Shown here: positions 17,164 through 26,176 of the stretch, one piece after another | Numbering within the stretch: the stretch's first letter is position 1 | How the letters are laid out: every line of letters starts with the position of its first letter | NCBI GenBank assembly: GCA_902526965.1 | Contig: CABZMT010000007.1 | Span: 1 to 52,598 of the forward strand | DNA length: 52,598 bases | From: an uncultured Alphaproteobacteria bacterium | Lineage (GTDB): Bacteria > Pseudomonadota > Alphaproteobacteria > HIMB59 | Reading direction: 5' to 3' | Program-made: the position numbers and the translations under genes | The notes under the pieces: model-generated | Seen by the model: the letters and a program-made list of their open reading frames with translations, nothing else | The model's database searches: none | What the model was told of the DNA's origin: nothing

Positions 17164-18454
17164 GCGAAATTATAATAGTTTGCTACCTGATGATTTTGTG
17201 TTGAGTGAGGAATTTGATACAATTATCGAACAGTTAGAAAATACAAAAGATCATTTTTACATTACAGGAAAAGCAGGAAGTGGTAAGTCAACTTTGTTGG
17301 CATATTTTCGATCTATCACAAAAAAAAATACTGCTGTTCTAGCTCCCACAGGTGTCGCTGCAATTCGTGTCAAGGGACAAACCATTCACTCATTTTTTGG
17401 CTTCCCCCCCAAGGTTATTCAGACAAGGCACATTAAGAAAGTAAGACAAATTGAAGTGCTCCAAAATTTAGAAACTCTCATTATAGATGAAGTATCAATG
17501 GTGCGCGCTGATGTCTTTGATGCAATTGATTATAGTCTTCGTGTTCATCGAAAAAAACTTACACAGCCTTTTGGAGGAGTTCAGTTGATTGTATTTGGGG
17601 ACCTATTTCAACTCCCACCAGTTGTCAACATGGATGAGTCTGGTCTTCTTCAGCGAATTTATTCCAAAGGACATTTCTTCTTTCACTCAAATATTTTTCA
17701 GGATGCTCAATTTAAAACCCTTGAATTATATAGTATATATCGTCAAAAAGATGATCACTTTATTCATTTACTTAACTCTGTTCGAGATGGTTCTATAACT
17801 CACTCTCAAATAGATAATATCAATGACTCTTTAATTGATCATATTGAGATGGACGAGGGAAAAATAATACTTACTACTACCAACGCTCGAGCCAGTAGTA
17901 TTAATCAAAAATACCTAAGTCAGTTGAATGAAGAAGAGTTTTCCTACCGAGGACAGGCGACAGGGCAGTTTTACAAAGAATTATTTCCCACTGATGAAAT
18001 TTTGAAATTAAAAAAAGGAGCTCAAGTAATTATGATCAAAAATGATCCTGAAAAAAGATGGGTTAATGGATCAATAGGTATTATTCACGATATTGCACAA
18101 AAAAAAATCAAAGTAAAAATCAATAACAAAATCTTTGAAGTAAAAAAAGAAAAATGGGATCGCATTCAGTATACTTATGATGATGATCAACAAGAAGTTC
18201 AAGAAGAGATAACAGGAACTTTTAAACAGTATCCAATGCGATTAGCTTGGGCAATTACTATTCACAAAAGTCAAGGACAAACTTTTGAAAAAGTAATAAT
18301 AGACATGAGCCAAGGTTCCTTTGCTCCAGGACAGCTTTATGTTGCATTAAGTAGATGTATAAGTTTAGAGGGTATAGAGCTTCTAAGACCTATTAAAAAA
18401 TCTGATATCATTGTTAACAATCAGTTGATAGGTTTCCAGGATAGATTAATTTAA
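17153..18454 (+). CDS. PIF1/RecD-like superfamily 1 DNA helicase
   Basis: This 433-residue helicase of the PIF1 group unwinds DNA 5' to 3' using ATP. Walker A (GKAGSGKSTLL, about 39-49), motif Ia (APTGVAAIRVKGQTIHSFF), Walker B/DEVS (LIIDEVSMVRADVFD) and motif III (VFGDLFQLPPVV) appear in order. The C-terminal YVALSRCISLEGIEL and AWAITIHKSQGQTFEK are the hallmark motifs V-VI of PIF1/RecD2. There is no C-terminal extension. Such stand-alone PIF1 helicases resolve G-quadruplexes and R-loops in eukaryotes; bacterial members are less studied and the partner is unknown. The gene overlaps pncC by 11 bases and is followed directly by a small membrane protein gene. Confidence 0.9.
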   Translation: MGYKRNYNSLLPDDFVLSEEFDTIIEQLENTKDHFYITGKAGSGKSTLLAYFRSITKKNTAVLAPTGVAAIRVKGQTIHSFFGFPPKVIQTRHIKKVRQIEVLQNLETLIIDEVSMVRADVFDAIDYSLRVHRKKLTQPFGGVQLIVFGDLFQLPPVVNMDESGLLQRIYSKGHFFFHSNIFQDAQFKTLELYSIYRQKDDHFIHLLNSVRDGSITHSQIDNINDSLIDHIEMDEGKIILTTTNARASSINQKYLSQLNEEEFSYRGQATGQFYKELFPTDEILKLKKGAQVIMIKNDPEKRWVNGSIGIIHDIAQKKIKVKINNKIFEVKKEKWDRIQYTYDDDQQEVQEEITGTFKQYPMRLAWAITIHKSQGQTFEKVIIDMSQGSFAPGQLYVALSRCISLEGIELLRPIKKSDIIVNNQLIGFQDRLI

Positions 18455-18455
18455 G

Positions 18456-18629
18456 ATGAGTAAGAAAATTTTATATAGTATTGCAGTCTTTAGCATTATT
18501 GGTATTGGTTTATATATTTCCTCAACTTTTGAATACCATGAATACTATGAAGAATGTGAAAAACAAAGTAATACCCAAGGAGGCATTGAGTCCTGTGTTG
18601 ATTATAAGATACAAGAAGCAAAAAAATGA
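18456..18629 (+). CDS. 57-aa single-pass membrane protein with two cysteines
   Basis: A frame of 57 codons opens two bases after the helicase stop and ends in TGA, with the next ATG overlapping that stop by four bases. It encodes a basic MSKK start, a hydrophobic helix (about 5-21), then a short acidic tail with two cysteines (EECEK and ESCVDY) about 14 residues apart that could form a disulfide on the far side of the membrane. I know no family. The perfect coupling to both neighbours (gap 1 base, ATGA overlap) is the main evidence that it is translated. It is too short to assign a function. Confidence 0.65.
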   Translation: MSKKILYSIAVFSIIGIGLYISSTFEYHEYYEECEKQSNTQGGIESCVDYKIQEAKK

Positions 18630-19309
18630 TTTACCTTAAAGATAGCTACATCAAGAATTTTGAAGAGAAAATTCTATTAATTGAGGAAGACAAAATCATC
18701 ACTCTAGATAGCTCTTTTTATGCCCAAAGCGGCGGGCAACCTGGAGATAAAGGAATATTGGAAACCAATGATCAAAAATTCAATGTTATCAATACAATTA
18801 AGCATGAAATGGGCATAGCCCATGTTGTTGATACAGAAATAAGTGATCTTTCGGGGGATATCAAAGGGCATATTGATTGGGATCATCGTTATCGTTTAAT
18901 GAAGATGCACACCACTATGCATCTTTTGTGCGCAGCATTACCTTATTATGTTACTGGAGGTTCAATTGGATTAGAAAAAAGCCGATTGGATTTTGATTTA
19001 GGAGAGGAAACATTTGAATTTGAAACATTAAACAAAATTATTAATGAATTTATTCAACAATCCCACTCGATTACGTATCAGTGGATTACAAATGAAGAGC
19101 TTGATCAAAAACCTGAATTGGTTCGCACACTTTCTGTCAAACCTCCAAGAACAAATGATAAAATTCGTTTAGTTCAAATTGGAGATATTGATTTACAGCC
19201 ATGTGGGGGGACTCATGTTGCCAATACTAGTGAGATTGGTGAATTTAAATTTATTAAATATGAGAGTAAAGGAAAAATGAATAAGCGTGTTCAGTTTACT
19301 CTTATATAA
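18626..19309 (+). CDS. alaX: Alanyl-tRNA editing protein AlaX
   Basis: This 227-residue stand-alone editing protein hydrolyses mischarged Ser- or Gly-tRNA(Ala). The zinc site is complete: His95 and His99 (HTTMH) with Cys193 and His197 (CGGTH), matching the HxxxH...CxxxH pattern of AlaX and the AlaRS editing domain. The AQSGGQPGD segment (33-41) is the other family signature. It lacks the aminoacylation domain, so it acts in trans. It is bracketed by a four-base overlap with the small membrane protein and a one-base overlap (TAATG) with the EamA transporter gene, so it is part of a run from pncC to here. A membrane-protein partner is not implied by its known role. Confidence 0.93.
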   Translation: MIYLKDSYIKNFEEKILLIEEDKIITLDSSFYAQSGGQPGDKGILETNDQKFNVINTIKHEMGIAHVVDTEISDLSGDIKGHIDWDHRYRLMKMHTTMHLLCAALPYYVTGGSIGLEKSRLDFDLGEETFEFETLNKIINEFIQQSHSITYQWITNEELDQKPELVRTLSVKPPRTNDKIRLVQIGDIDLQPCGGTHVANTSEIGEFKFIKYESKGKMNKRVQFTLI

Positions 19310-20208
19310 TGCATAAAGCGTCACTTAAAGATTTTTTACTATTATTTGTATTAGCTGGTATATGGGGCAGCGCCTTCTTTAATATTAAAATTGCCTCAGA
19401 AAGTTATACCCCAATGGCTCTTGCCTTTGGTAGAATTTTTTTTGCTGCAATTGTAATGCTTATTTACTGTCGGATTAGAAAAATTTCTATTGAAGCATTT
19501 GGAGAAAACTGGCTATGGTATGCAACTATAGGATTTGTAAATTTAGTTCTACCTTTTTTTTTTATCTCATTTGGAATAGTAAAAGTTCAAAGCAATCTAG
19601 CAGCTATCTTGATGTCCACAGCCCCTATCGCAGCAACAATATTGGGCCATTTGTTTATTCAAAATGAAAAAATTAATATTTTAAAATTTCTAGGAATCCT
19701 AATTGGCTTTCTAGGGATTGTTTATCTGTTCTCAGATAATATCTTAATTAACCAATCAAATATCTTCTATGCATTCATGGTAATTTTAGGTCCAGTCTGT
19801 TACACCATTGGTGGTCTGTTTTCACTTAAGCTAAAACATATAAAAAATGAAGTACTCACCTCTAGTATTCTAATTTGGGCTGTAATTATCTTACTCCCTA
19901 TTATGATTATCTTTGAAAATCCAACTGAATTAAGACCCTCTTTGAATTCTACAATTTCTCTAATTTATCTGGGAATTGTTGCTACTGCGATTGCGTGGCT
20001 TATGAGATTTTATATTCTTAAAAATAATGGGTTGGTATTTCAATCTCAAGTTGCCTACATCATCCCAATATTTGGCCTAATATTTGGCTATCTCTTTTTA
20101 GATGAAAAAATAACTTATAAAATAATAGTGGCATTGATTGCTGTTTTGATAAGTACGTACTTAATTGAAAAAAGTAAAAAAGTAAAAGTTACAGATAAAC
20201 TATCTTGA
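19309..20208 (+). CDS. EamA/DMT-family metabolite transporter
   Basis: This 299-residue inner-membrane protein has ten hydrophobic helices in two homologous halves of the drug/metabolite transporter superfamily. The first half opens with LLFVLAGIWGSAFFNIKIA and AFGRIFFAAI, and the second repeat has SSILIWAVIILLP and LGIVATAIAWLMRFYIL. The C-terminal LFLDEKITYKIIVALIAVL is the classical EamA ending. Such carriers export amino acids, nucleotides or other metabolites; the substrate here cannot be deduced. It is translationally coupled to alaX (TAATG), and 37 bases separate it from the ABC exporter genes that follow. Confidence 0.88.
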   Translation: MHKASLKDFLLLFVLAGIWGSAFFNIKIASESYTPMALAFGRIFFAAIVMLIYCRIRKISIEAFGENWLWYATIGFVNLVLPFFFISFGIVKVQSNLAAILMSTAPIAATILGHLFIQNEKINILKFLGILIGFLGIVYLFSDNILINQSNIFYAFMVILGPVCYTIGGLFSLKLKHIKNEVLTSSILIWAVIILLPIMIIFENPTELRPSLNSTISLIYLGIVATAIAWLMRFYILKNNGLVFQSQVAYIIPIFGLIFGYLFLDEKITYKIIVALIAVLISTYLIEKSKKVKVTDKLS

Positions 20209-20245
20209 TGTTATTGACTTATAATATACTGTACGCAATCTAATT

Positions 20246-21175
20246 ATGTCAGCAGATACTCTAATTAAAATTGAGAATTTAAAAAAATCATTTCAGGGAG
20301 GCCTAGAAGCTCTCAAGGGAGTTAATTTGGAAATTCAAAGAGGTGAAATTTTAGCACTTTTGGGTCCCAATGGAGCTGGAAAAACTACACTCATTAATGC
20401 AATATGCGGAATAGTCTTACCAACCTCTGGTAGCATTACAGTTGATGGTTACGATGTAGTAAAAGACTATAGAAGAACAAGGTCTATGATTGGACTTGTA
20501 CCCCAAGAACTTCATTTAGAGGCTTTTGAAAAAGTTTTTCAAAACGTATCTTACACCAGAGGCCTTTATGGCAAGAAAAAAGATCCTGCTTTTATTGAAA
20601 AAATTTTAAGAGACCTCAGTCTTTGGGATAAAAAAGATAGTAAACTTCGAGAGCTTTCAGGCGGTATGAAGAAAAGAGCTTTGATCGCGAAAGCCCTAAG
20701 TCATGAACCAAAAATTTTATTTTTAGATGAACCTACTGCAGGTGTTGATATCAATTTGCGGAAAGATATGTGGAGAGCAGTCAGAGAATTAAAAGAAAAG
20801 GGCGTAACAATAATCCTTACAACACATTACATCGAAGAGGCAGAGGCAATTTCTGATAGAGTTTCTGTAATAAATAATGGTGAAATTATAATTACAGATA
20901 ATAAAAACGATTTAATGCAGAAAATGGGTCAAAAGAATTTAACCATAGAATTCCAAGAGCCTTTTAATGAAATCCCATCTTCTCTAGAAACGTATAACCT
21001 TAAGATGAATAATAATATTTCATTAACCTATACTTATGACTCTCAGGGGTCTTCAACAGGTATTACCGCACTGCTTCAAGATATAAAATCAGCTGGCCTT
21101 AAACTAAAAGATTTAAATTCCTCCCAGACATCTTTAGAGACAATATTTGAAAAATTATTGGAGGAAAGCGCATGA
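20246..21175 (+). CDS. ABC exporter ATP-binding subunit (YadG-like)
   Basis: This 309-residue ATPase energises an ABC-2-type exporter. Walker A GPNGAGKTT (about 39-47), the Q-loop region GLVPQELHL, signature LSGGMKKRA, Walker B ILFLDEPTAG and the switch His in LTTHYIEEAE are all intact. The C-terminal region after residue 220 is the regulatory extension seen in the YadG/NodI group. A TATAAT at 20220-20225 upstream could be its promoter, with a short leader and no Shine-Dalgarno. It overlaps the permease gene by four bases (ATGA). The substrate of YadGH-type exporters is not well defined, so I give no substrate. Confidence 0.92.
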   Translation: MSADTLIKIENLKKSFQGGLEALKGVNLEIQRGEILALLGPNGAGKTTLINAICGIVLPTSGSITVDGYDVVKDYRRTRSMIGLVPQELHLEAFEKVFQNVSYTRGLYGKKKDPAFIEKILRDLSLWDKKDSKLRELSGGMKKRALIAKALSHEPKILFLDEPTAGVDINLRKDMWRAVRELKEKGVTIILTTHYIEEAEAISDRVSVINNGEIIITDNKNDLMQKMGQKNLTIEFQEPFNEIPSSLETYNLKMNNNISLTYTYDSQGSSTGITALLQDIKSAGLKLKDLNSSQTSLETIFEKLLEESA

Positions 21176-21933
21176 ATTGGACAGGTATCATTGCAATTTA
21201 CTTGCATGAAATGGACCGTATGAGAAGGACAACAGTTCAAAGTATATTTTCTCCTGTTATTTCCTCCTCTTTATATTTTGTTGTATTTGGTGCAGCAATT
21301 GGTAGCCGAATACCTGTAATTGAGGATATCTCTTATGGATCTTTCATAGTTCCAGGAATGATAATGTTAGCCCTACTTACGCAGAGTGTTTCAAACGCTT
21401 CGTCTGGAATTTTCTTTCCTAAATTTTTAGGCACTATTAATGAAATCTATGCCGCGCCTTTATCAACGACAGAAATTGTTATTGGTTTTGTTGGAGCAGC
21501 TACTACTAAATCTATAATTCTGGGGAGCTTAATTTTGGCAACAGGCTTATTTTTCGTTGAAATTTATATTATGCACCCATTTGCGATGATCCTAATGCTT
21601 GTTTTAACATCTTTAACTTTTAGTTTACTTGGTTTTTTGATTGGAATGTTGTCAACTAATTGGGAGGAACTCTCAATATTTCCTACTCTTATTTTATCCC
21701 CTCTTGTTTTTCTTGGGGGCTCATTATATTCCATAAACTGGCTACCAGAATTTTGGCAAAATGTGTCACTAGTAAATCCCGTGCTTTATTTAGTGAGTGG
21801 CTTTCGATGGAGCTTTTATGAAATGGCTGATGTAAGCATTACCACAAGTCTAATTATGATATTTACATTCCTAATACTTAATATCACTGCAATTATTTAT
21901 ATTTTCTCTAAGGGTTTTAAAATCAAAGATTAA
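21172..21933 (+). CDS. ABC-2-type exporter permease (YadH-like)
   Basis: This 253-residue inner-membrane permease pairs with the ATPase encoded immediately upstream (overlap of four bases). It has about six hydrophobic helices, and the ABC-2 signature run PTLILSPLVFLGGSLYSINW followed by LPEFWQNVSLVNPVLYLVSGFRW, which matches the YadH/DrrB/NodJ family. Length agrees with E. coli YadH. No accessory membrane-fusion or outer-membrane gene is nearby, so a simple two-component exporter in the inner membrane is expected. Only six bases separate it from the photolyase gene, suggesting that this gene is part of a longer transcript, though the functions are unrelated. Confidence 0.92.
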   Translation: MNWTGIIAIYLHEMDRMRRTTVQSIFSPVISSSLYFVVFGAAIGSRIPVIEDISYGSFIVPGMIMLALLTQSVSNASSGIFFPKFLGTINEIYAAPLSTTEIVIGFVGAATTKSIILGSLILATGLFFVEIYIMHPFAMILMLVLTSLTFSLLGFLIGMLSTNWEELSIFPTLILSPLVFLGGSLYSINWLPEFWQNVSLVNPVLYLVSGFRWSFYEMADVSITTSLIMIFTFLILNITAIIYIFSKGFKIKD

Positions 21934-21939
21934 TAACAG

Positions 21940-23373
21940 ATGTCAAATAGGATTGTCTGGTTTAAAAAAAATTTAAGGTATAAGGATAACGAAATCTTAA
22001 TTGATGAAGATAAAAAATCGATCTTAATTTATATAATTGAACCTGAGCTCTGGAAACAAAAGGACATGTCTTTAAGACAATGGCAATTTACTCTAGACAG
22101 CTTAAAAGATCTTCAACAACAATTAACTAAAAATAATTTATATCTAAATATTTTATGTGGAGACGCTTTAGAGATATTTAAGTTTTTAAAAATTAAATAT
22201 AATTTTGATAGTGTTATTAGTGAACAAGAAACAGGAATTAAATGGACTTTTGACAGAGATAAAAAATTAAAATCTTTTTTTTTTCAAAATGACATCCATT
22301 GGATTGAGTGCGCCTATCCTGGTGTAAGACGAGGAAATCATGATAGAAATCAATGGGCGAAATTTTTTAGAAAGGATATTCTTAGATATCCAAATCTGCC
22401 TATCATTAAACAATCGATAAATTTAGGATTAAAAAATTATGATTTACCAAAAATTTTCTATGACACGACTCCCTGTCCTAACAGGCAGAAAGGGGGCTCA
22501 CAAGAGGCTGAAAAATTATTAAGCACTTTTCTTAACAGTAGGGGTGAAAATTATCAATATGAGATGTCTAGTCCTATAAGCGCAGAAAAAAGTTGCTCAA
22601 GATTATCTACTCATTTGACTTATGGGACGATATCGCACCGATCAGTTTTCCAAGAAGCTACTCAAAAAAAAGAAAAGATACAATTAACTAATAAAAATTT
22701 TGCTAAATCTATAAATTCTTTTTTATCTCGTTTGCATTGGAGATCACATTTCATCCAAAAATTGGAGGACCAACCATCAATTGAGCACCAGAGTTTTATT
22801 CCAGTCTATGACCAAATACGTGAAAAAGATTTTAGAAAATTAGATGCTTGGATAGAGGGAAAAACAGGCGTACATTTTATAGATGCATGTATGATTTATC
22901 TTCGAAATCATGGATGGATTAATTTTAGAATGAGGGCAATGCTAGCCTCGTTCGCGTCCTATAATCTTTGGCTAGATTGGAGGTATTTTGGCCCACGCCT
23001 TGCAGCCTTATTTACTGACTTTGAGCCTGGCATACACTACAGCCAGCTACAAATGCAATCCGGAACAACCGGAATTAATACGATCAGAATGTATAATCCA
23101 TATAAACAAGCCTTAGATCAAGACCCCGAGGCAAAATTTATAAAATCTCAATTACCTGAGTATAATAATTTTCCACCCAGCTTTTTTTTCAAACCCCCTG
23201 AATTATCTAAAAATGAAAATTTATTTAATGACTCTAAACTTGAAACAATAGTTGATGTCACTAAAACAGCAAAGTTCGCTAGAGATAAAATTTTTAGTAT
23301 TAGGAAGCACCCAGAACATCAAAAGATGGCCAAAAATGTTTTTATCAGACATGGAAGCAGACAGAATAGATAA
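21940..23373 (+). CDS. Photolyase/cryptochrome-family flavoprotein with altered electron-transfer tryptophans
   Basis: This 477-residue photolyase-fold protein has the N-terminal Rossmann domain (IVWFKKNLRYKDN) and the FAD domain (SRLSTHLTYGTIS, GKTGVHFIDACMIYL, WINFRMRAMLASF). The aromatic chain that feeds electrons to the flavin keeps the residues equivalent to E. coli Trp306 (here Trp326) and Trp359 (here Trp347). The WQW segment carrying Trp382 is instead Leu370-Gln371-Met372 in QLQMQSGTTG. That version, with the following TIRMYNPYKQA, characterises a separate photolyase-related group. The RLHWRSHFIQKLED segment also differs from the classical WREFYRH. Repair of pyrimidine dimers is likely but a signalling role is not excluded. 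Single-copy, with no other repair gene adjacent. Confidence 0.85.
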   Translation: MSNRIVWFKKNLRYKDNEILIDEDKKSILIYIIEPELWKQKDMSLRQWQFTLDSLKDLQQQLTKNNLYLNILCGDALEIFKFLKIKYNFDSVISEQETGIKWTFDRDKKLKSFFFQNDIHWIECAYPGVRRGNHDRNQWAKFFRKDILRYPNLPIIKQSINLGLKNYDLPKIFYDTTPCPNRQKGGSQEAEKLLSTFLNSRGENYQYEMSSPISAEKSCSRLSTHLTYGTISHRSVFQEATQKKEKIQLTNKNFAKSINSFLSRLHWRSHFIQKLEDQPSIEHQSFIPVYDQIREKDFRKLDAWIEGKTGVHFIDACMIYLRNHGWINFRMRAMLASFASYNLWLDWRYFGPRLAALFTDFEPGIHYSQLQMQSGTTGINTIRMYNPYKQALDQDPEAKFIKSQLPEYNNFPPSFFFKPPELSKNENLFNDSKLETIVDVTKTAKFARDKIFSIRKHPEHQKMAKNVFIRHGSRQNR

Positions 23374-23431
23374 CAATTTTATAGATTTTTGAAGTTTACT
23401 TTTTTTAAAACAACCTATTAACTCATTTAAG

Positions 23432-25090
23432 ATGTTTGAAAATCCTGATTATATTGTAATTGGTTCTGGATCGGCAGGATCTACAATAGCATACAGGCTT
23501 GGGGAGAACCCAAAGTTAAAAATTCTAGTTTTAGAATTTGGTGGATTTGACAAAAGTCCATTTATTCAAATGCCTGCTGCTCTTTCTTACCCTATGAACA
23601 TGGATAAGTTTGATTGGGGTTATAAAGCTGAACCAGAGCAAGCATTAAACGGGAGGTCTTTAGTTTGTCCTAGGGGTAAAGTCATTGGAGGATCCTCTTC
23701 AATTAATGGCATGATTTATGTAAGAGGAAATGCTGGAGACTATAATCAGTGGGCAGAAAGTGGAGCGAAAGGTTGGGATTATCCAGATGTTCTTCCATAT
23801 TTTCAAAGAATGGAAGCAAGCCATGGAGGAAATTCTGAATTTAGAGGGAAATCAGGCCCATTAAATATAACTCATGGCAAAAGAGATAATCCTTTGCATG
23901 ACGCCTTTGTAAAAGCAACTGAACAAGCAGGGTATACATACACTGAAGATTATAATGGTTTTCGACAGGAAGGCTTTGGGCCTGCTGACATGAATGTTTG
24001 GAAAGGTTCACGATTTTCAACAGCTAAAGCTTATTTAAAACCCGCATTAGCAAAGAAAAATGTACACCTTATTACTAAAGTATTAGTCGATAAAATAATA
24101 TTTAGTGAAAACAAGGCTAAAGGTGTGGAAGTTGTTCATCAAGGTCAAAAAAAAATTTTTAATGCCAATATTGGAGTTATTTTATCAGCTGGCGCTATAA
24201 ATAGTCCAACTATCCTCCAAAGGTCAGGAATTGGAGAGGCCAATGATTTAAATAACTTAGGAATTAAGGTAATTAAAAACTTACCTGGAGTTGGTAAAAA
24301 TTTACAAGATCATCTAGAAGTTTATTTTCAAGTGAAGTGTTTACAACCAGTAACACTTAACAAGTACTTAAACCCACTTTCTAAATTGCTAATCGGTATG
24401 CAATGGATATTTCTTAAAAGTGGACCAGGCTCTACAAACCAATTTGAAACACTTGGATTTATTCGTTCAGATAAAAATATTCCATATCCTGATATCCAAT
24501 TTCATTTTCTCCCCGTCGCAATTAGATATGATGGAAAAGCACCAAGTAAAGGACATGGTTTCCAATTACACGTGGGACCCATGCGCTCAAAATCTCGAGG
24601 GTTTGTGAAATTACGGTCAAGCAACCCTTTTGAGGCACCTTTAATAAAATTTAACTATATGTCCCATGAAGAAGATTTTCCAAACTTTAGAAAATCACTC
24701 AGGCTTTCAAGAGAAATTCTTAACCAAGATGCATTAGCTCCTTTTAAAGGAAGTGAAATACAACCTGGAGATAATGTTGTATCAGATGAGGGACTTGATG
24801 AATTTATAAAAAATAATTGTGAAAGTGCTTACCATCCATGTGGTACATGTAAGATAGGAGAGGAAGATGATCCTTTATCAGTTGTTCAAAATGACTGTAA
24901 GGTTAAGGGTTTTTCAAATTTATATCTTGCAGACTCCTCAATCTTTCCTCAAATATGTAATGGAAATCTCAATGCACCATCCATAATGACTGGCGAAAAA
25001 GCATCGGATCACATTTTAGGAAAACCTCTTTTAGCTCCTTCTAATTTACAACCCTACACTCATCCAAACTGGCAGAATTCTCAGAGATAA
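23432..25090 (+). CDS. betA: GMC oxidoreductase, choline dehydrogenase-like
   Basis: This 552-residue FAD enzyme probably oxidises choline (or a related alcohol) to its aldehyde and on towards glycine betaine. The FAD-binding GSGSAGS (11-17) and GGSSSINGMIYVRGNAGDY signatures are present. The C-terminal block SAYHPCGTCKIG with its active-site His, and NGNLNAPSIM with the conserved Asn, match BetA closely. Length fits BetA. No betB (betaine aldehyde dehydrogenase) or betC gene is adjacent; the aldehyde dehydrogenase at 39-41 kb resembles another family. GMC enzymes are functionally broad, so another alcohol is possible. The SH3-domain gene starts five bases downstream. Confidence 0.82.
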   Translation: MFENPDYIVIGSGSAGSTIAYRLGENPKLKILVLEFGGFDKSPFIQMPAALSYPMNMDKFDWGYKAEPEQALNGRSLVCPRGKVIGGSSSINGMIYVRGNAGDYNQWAESGAKGWDYPDVLPYFQRMEASHGGNSEFRGKSGPLNITHGKRDNPLHDAFVKATEQAGYTYTEDYNGFRQEGFGPADMNVWKGSRFSTAKAYLKPALAKKNVHLITKVLVDKIIFSENKAKGVEVVHQGQKKIFNANIGVILSAGAINSPTILQRSGIGEANDLNNLGIKVIKNLPGVGKNLQDHLEVYFQVKCLQPVTLNKYLNPLSKLLIGMQWIFLKSGPGSTNQFETLGFIRSDKNIPYPDIQFHFLPVAIRYDGKAPSKGHGFQLHVGPMRSKSRGFVKLRSSNPFEAPLIKFNYMSHEEDFPNFRKSLRLSREILNQDALAPFKGSEIQPGDNVVSDEGLDEFIKNNCESAYHPCGTCKIGEEDDPLSVVQNDCKVKGFSNLYLADSSIFPQICNGNLNAPSIMTGEKASDHILGKPLLAPSNLQPYTHPNWQNSQR

Positions 25091-25095
25091 TATTA

Positions 25096-25629
25096 ATGAT
25101 CAGACTTATTCTCTTATTTTTGATACTTCCATTAATTACTAATGCAGATAAACACATCCCTTATTATAAGTCTTTAGCTCATGACGAGTCTTGGCTACGT
25201 CACTATCCAGAAAATCAAGATTTGAGTAAACAAACAGAGAAATTTCTTCTTACTCAAGAAAATATGCCAGTGAAGATTATAGAAGAGTATCAAAATAGTT
25301 GGAGTTCTTATACTGACTGGTATCGTATAGAGTTGTTTAATGGGATACAGGGTTGGATTGCTCATAATCAGTTATCTAAAAAAAGAACTTTGTTAGTCTT
25401 AGAGGATACCGAATTATATGCTTTGAATTCCTATGACCCTGAGTCTCTCTTGACTATTCAAAAAGGATTAATTCTTGCACCAAAAATTGTAAATCTATTA
25501 GAGGTTAATGAGACAATGGTAAAGATAAGTATTCCAGAGGGTAAAAAATCTTCGATTAAAGGATGGATACCAATCGATAAGAGAGTGTGGGGTGTCTCCA
25601 ATATAGAAACACAATTTGTCTATGATTAG
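25096..25629 (+). CDS. Exported SH3-like domain protein
   Basis: This 177-residue protein has an N-terminal signal peptide (residues 1-17, MIRLILLFLILPLITNA) and two bacterial SH3-like repeats: residues 30-95 with the typical VKIIEEYQ...WYRIELFNGIQGWIAHNQLS, and a second half ending in GWIPIDKRVWG. It belongs to the COG3807-type family of periplasmic SH3 proteins that may bind cell-wall peptides or act as scaffold; the ligand is not known. It starts 5 bases after the choline-dehydrogenase-like gene and its 3' end overlaps the SOUL gene by 8 bases, so these probably share a transcript, although no functional link is obvious. Confidence 0.85.
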   Translation: MIRLILLFLILPLITNADKHIPYYKSLAHDESWLRHYPENQDLSKQTEKFLLTQENMPVKIIEEYQNSWSSYTDWYRIELFNGIQGWIAHNQLSKKRTLLVLEDTELYALNSYDPESLLTIQKGLILAPKIVNLLEVNETMVKISIPEGKKSSIKGWIPIDKRVWGVSNIETQFVYD

Positions 25630-26176
25630 ATACTTACTATCTATGTTACTCATGGTACAAAACTTGATGGCTTACAATGAATCTACTTATAGGGTGGTTT
25701 TTAAAACTGATACTTACGAAATTCGATATTATGAGGAACGCTTGATAGTAGAAACTCTATACTCCAATCAAAATAATGGATTTCGAAAACTCTTTAAATA
25801 TATATCAGGTAACAACAAACAAAGTCAAAAAATTGAAATGACCACACCAGTTAACGTTACAGAAATTGAAAATCAGTTTGTTATGCAATTTTACTTGCCT
25901 AAGAGATTCCAACAAAATGAGATACCTTTACCCTCAGATAAAACAGTAAAAATTTCGACAATAGAACCAGGCTATTTTGCAGTAATTAGATATTCAGGTT
26001 TTGCCTCTGATAAAAATTTTCATAAACATAGAGAAATTTTAAAAAGCGAATTAAATGCCGATGATATAAAAGTTATAGGTTCTGCTATTAAAGCAACTTA
26101 TGATAGTCCTTTTACACTCCCTAATCTACGAAGAAATGAAGCAATTTTTTTAGTCGACTGGAAGGAGCCTCTTTGA
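25622..26176 (+). CDS. SOUL-family heme-binding protein
   Basis: This protein of 184 residues belongs to the SOUL/HBP family. The first 18 residues form a hydrophobic leader, so it is likely exported. The YEIRYYEERLIVET strand, the GFRKLFKYISGNN helix, the MTTPVNVTE segment and the RYSGFASD strand match SOUL proteins. Members bind heme or related tetrapyrroles in plants and animals; bacterial ones are unassigned. I use the ATG at 25622; a TTG two codons earlier in frame is possible. It overlaps the SH3 gene by 8 bases and the next gene by one base (TGATG), making it a middle member of a coupled cluster. Confidence 0.82.
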   Translation: MIRYLLSMLLMVQNLMAYNESTYRVVFKTDTYEIRYYEERLIVETLYSNQNNGFRKLFKYISGNNKQSQKIEMTTPVNVTEIENQFVMQFYLPKRFQQNEIPLPSDKTVKISTIEPGYFAVIRYSGFASDKNFHKHREILKSELNADDIKVIGSAIKATYDSPFTLPNLRRNEAIFLVDWKEPL

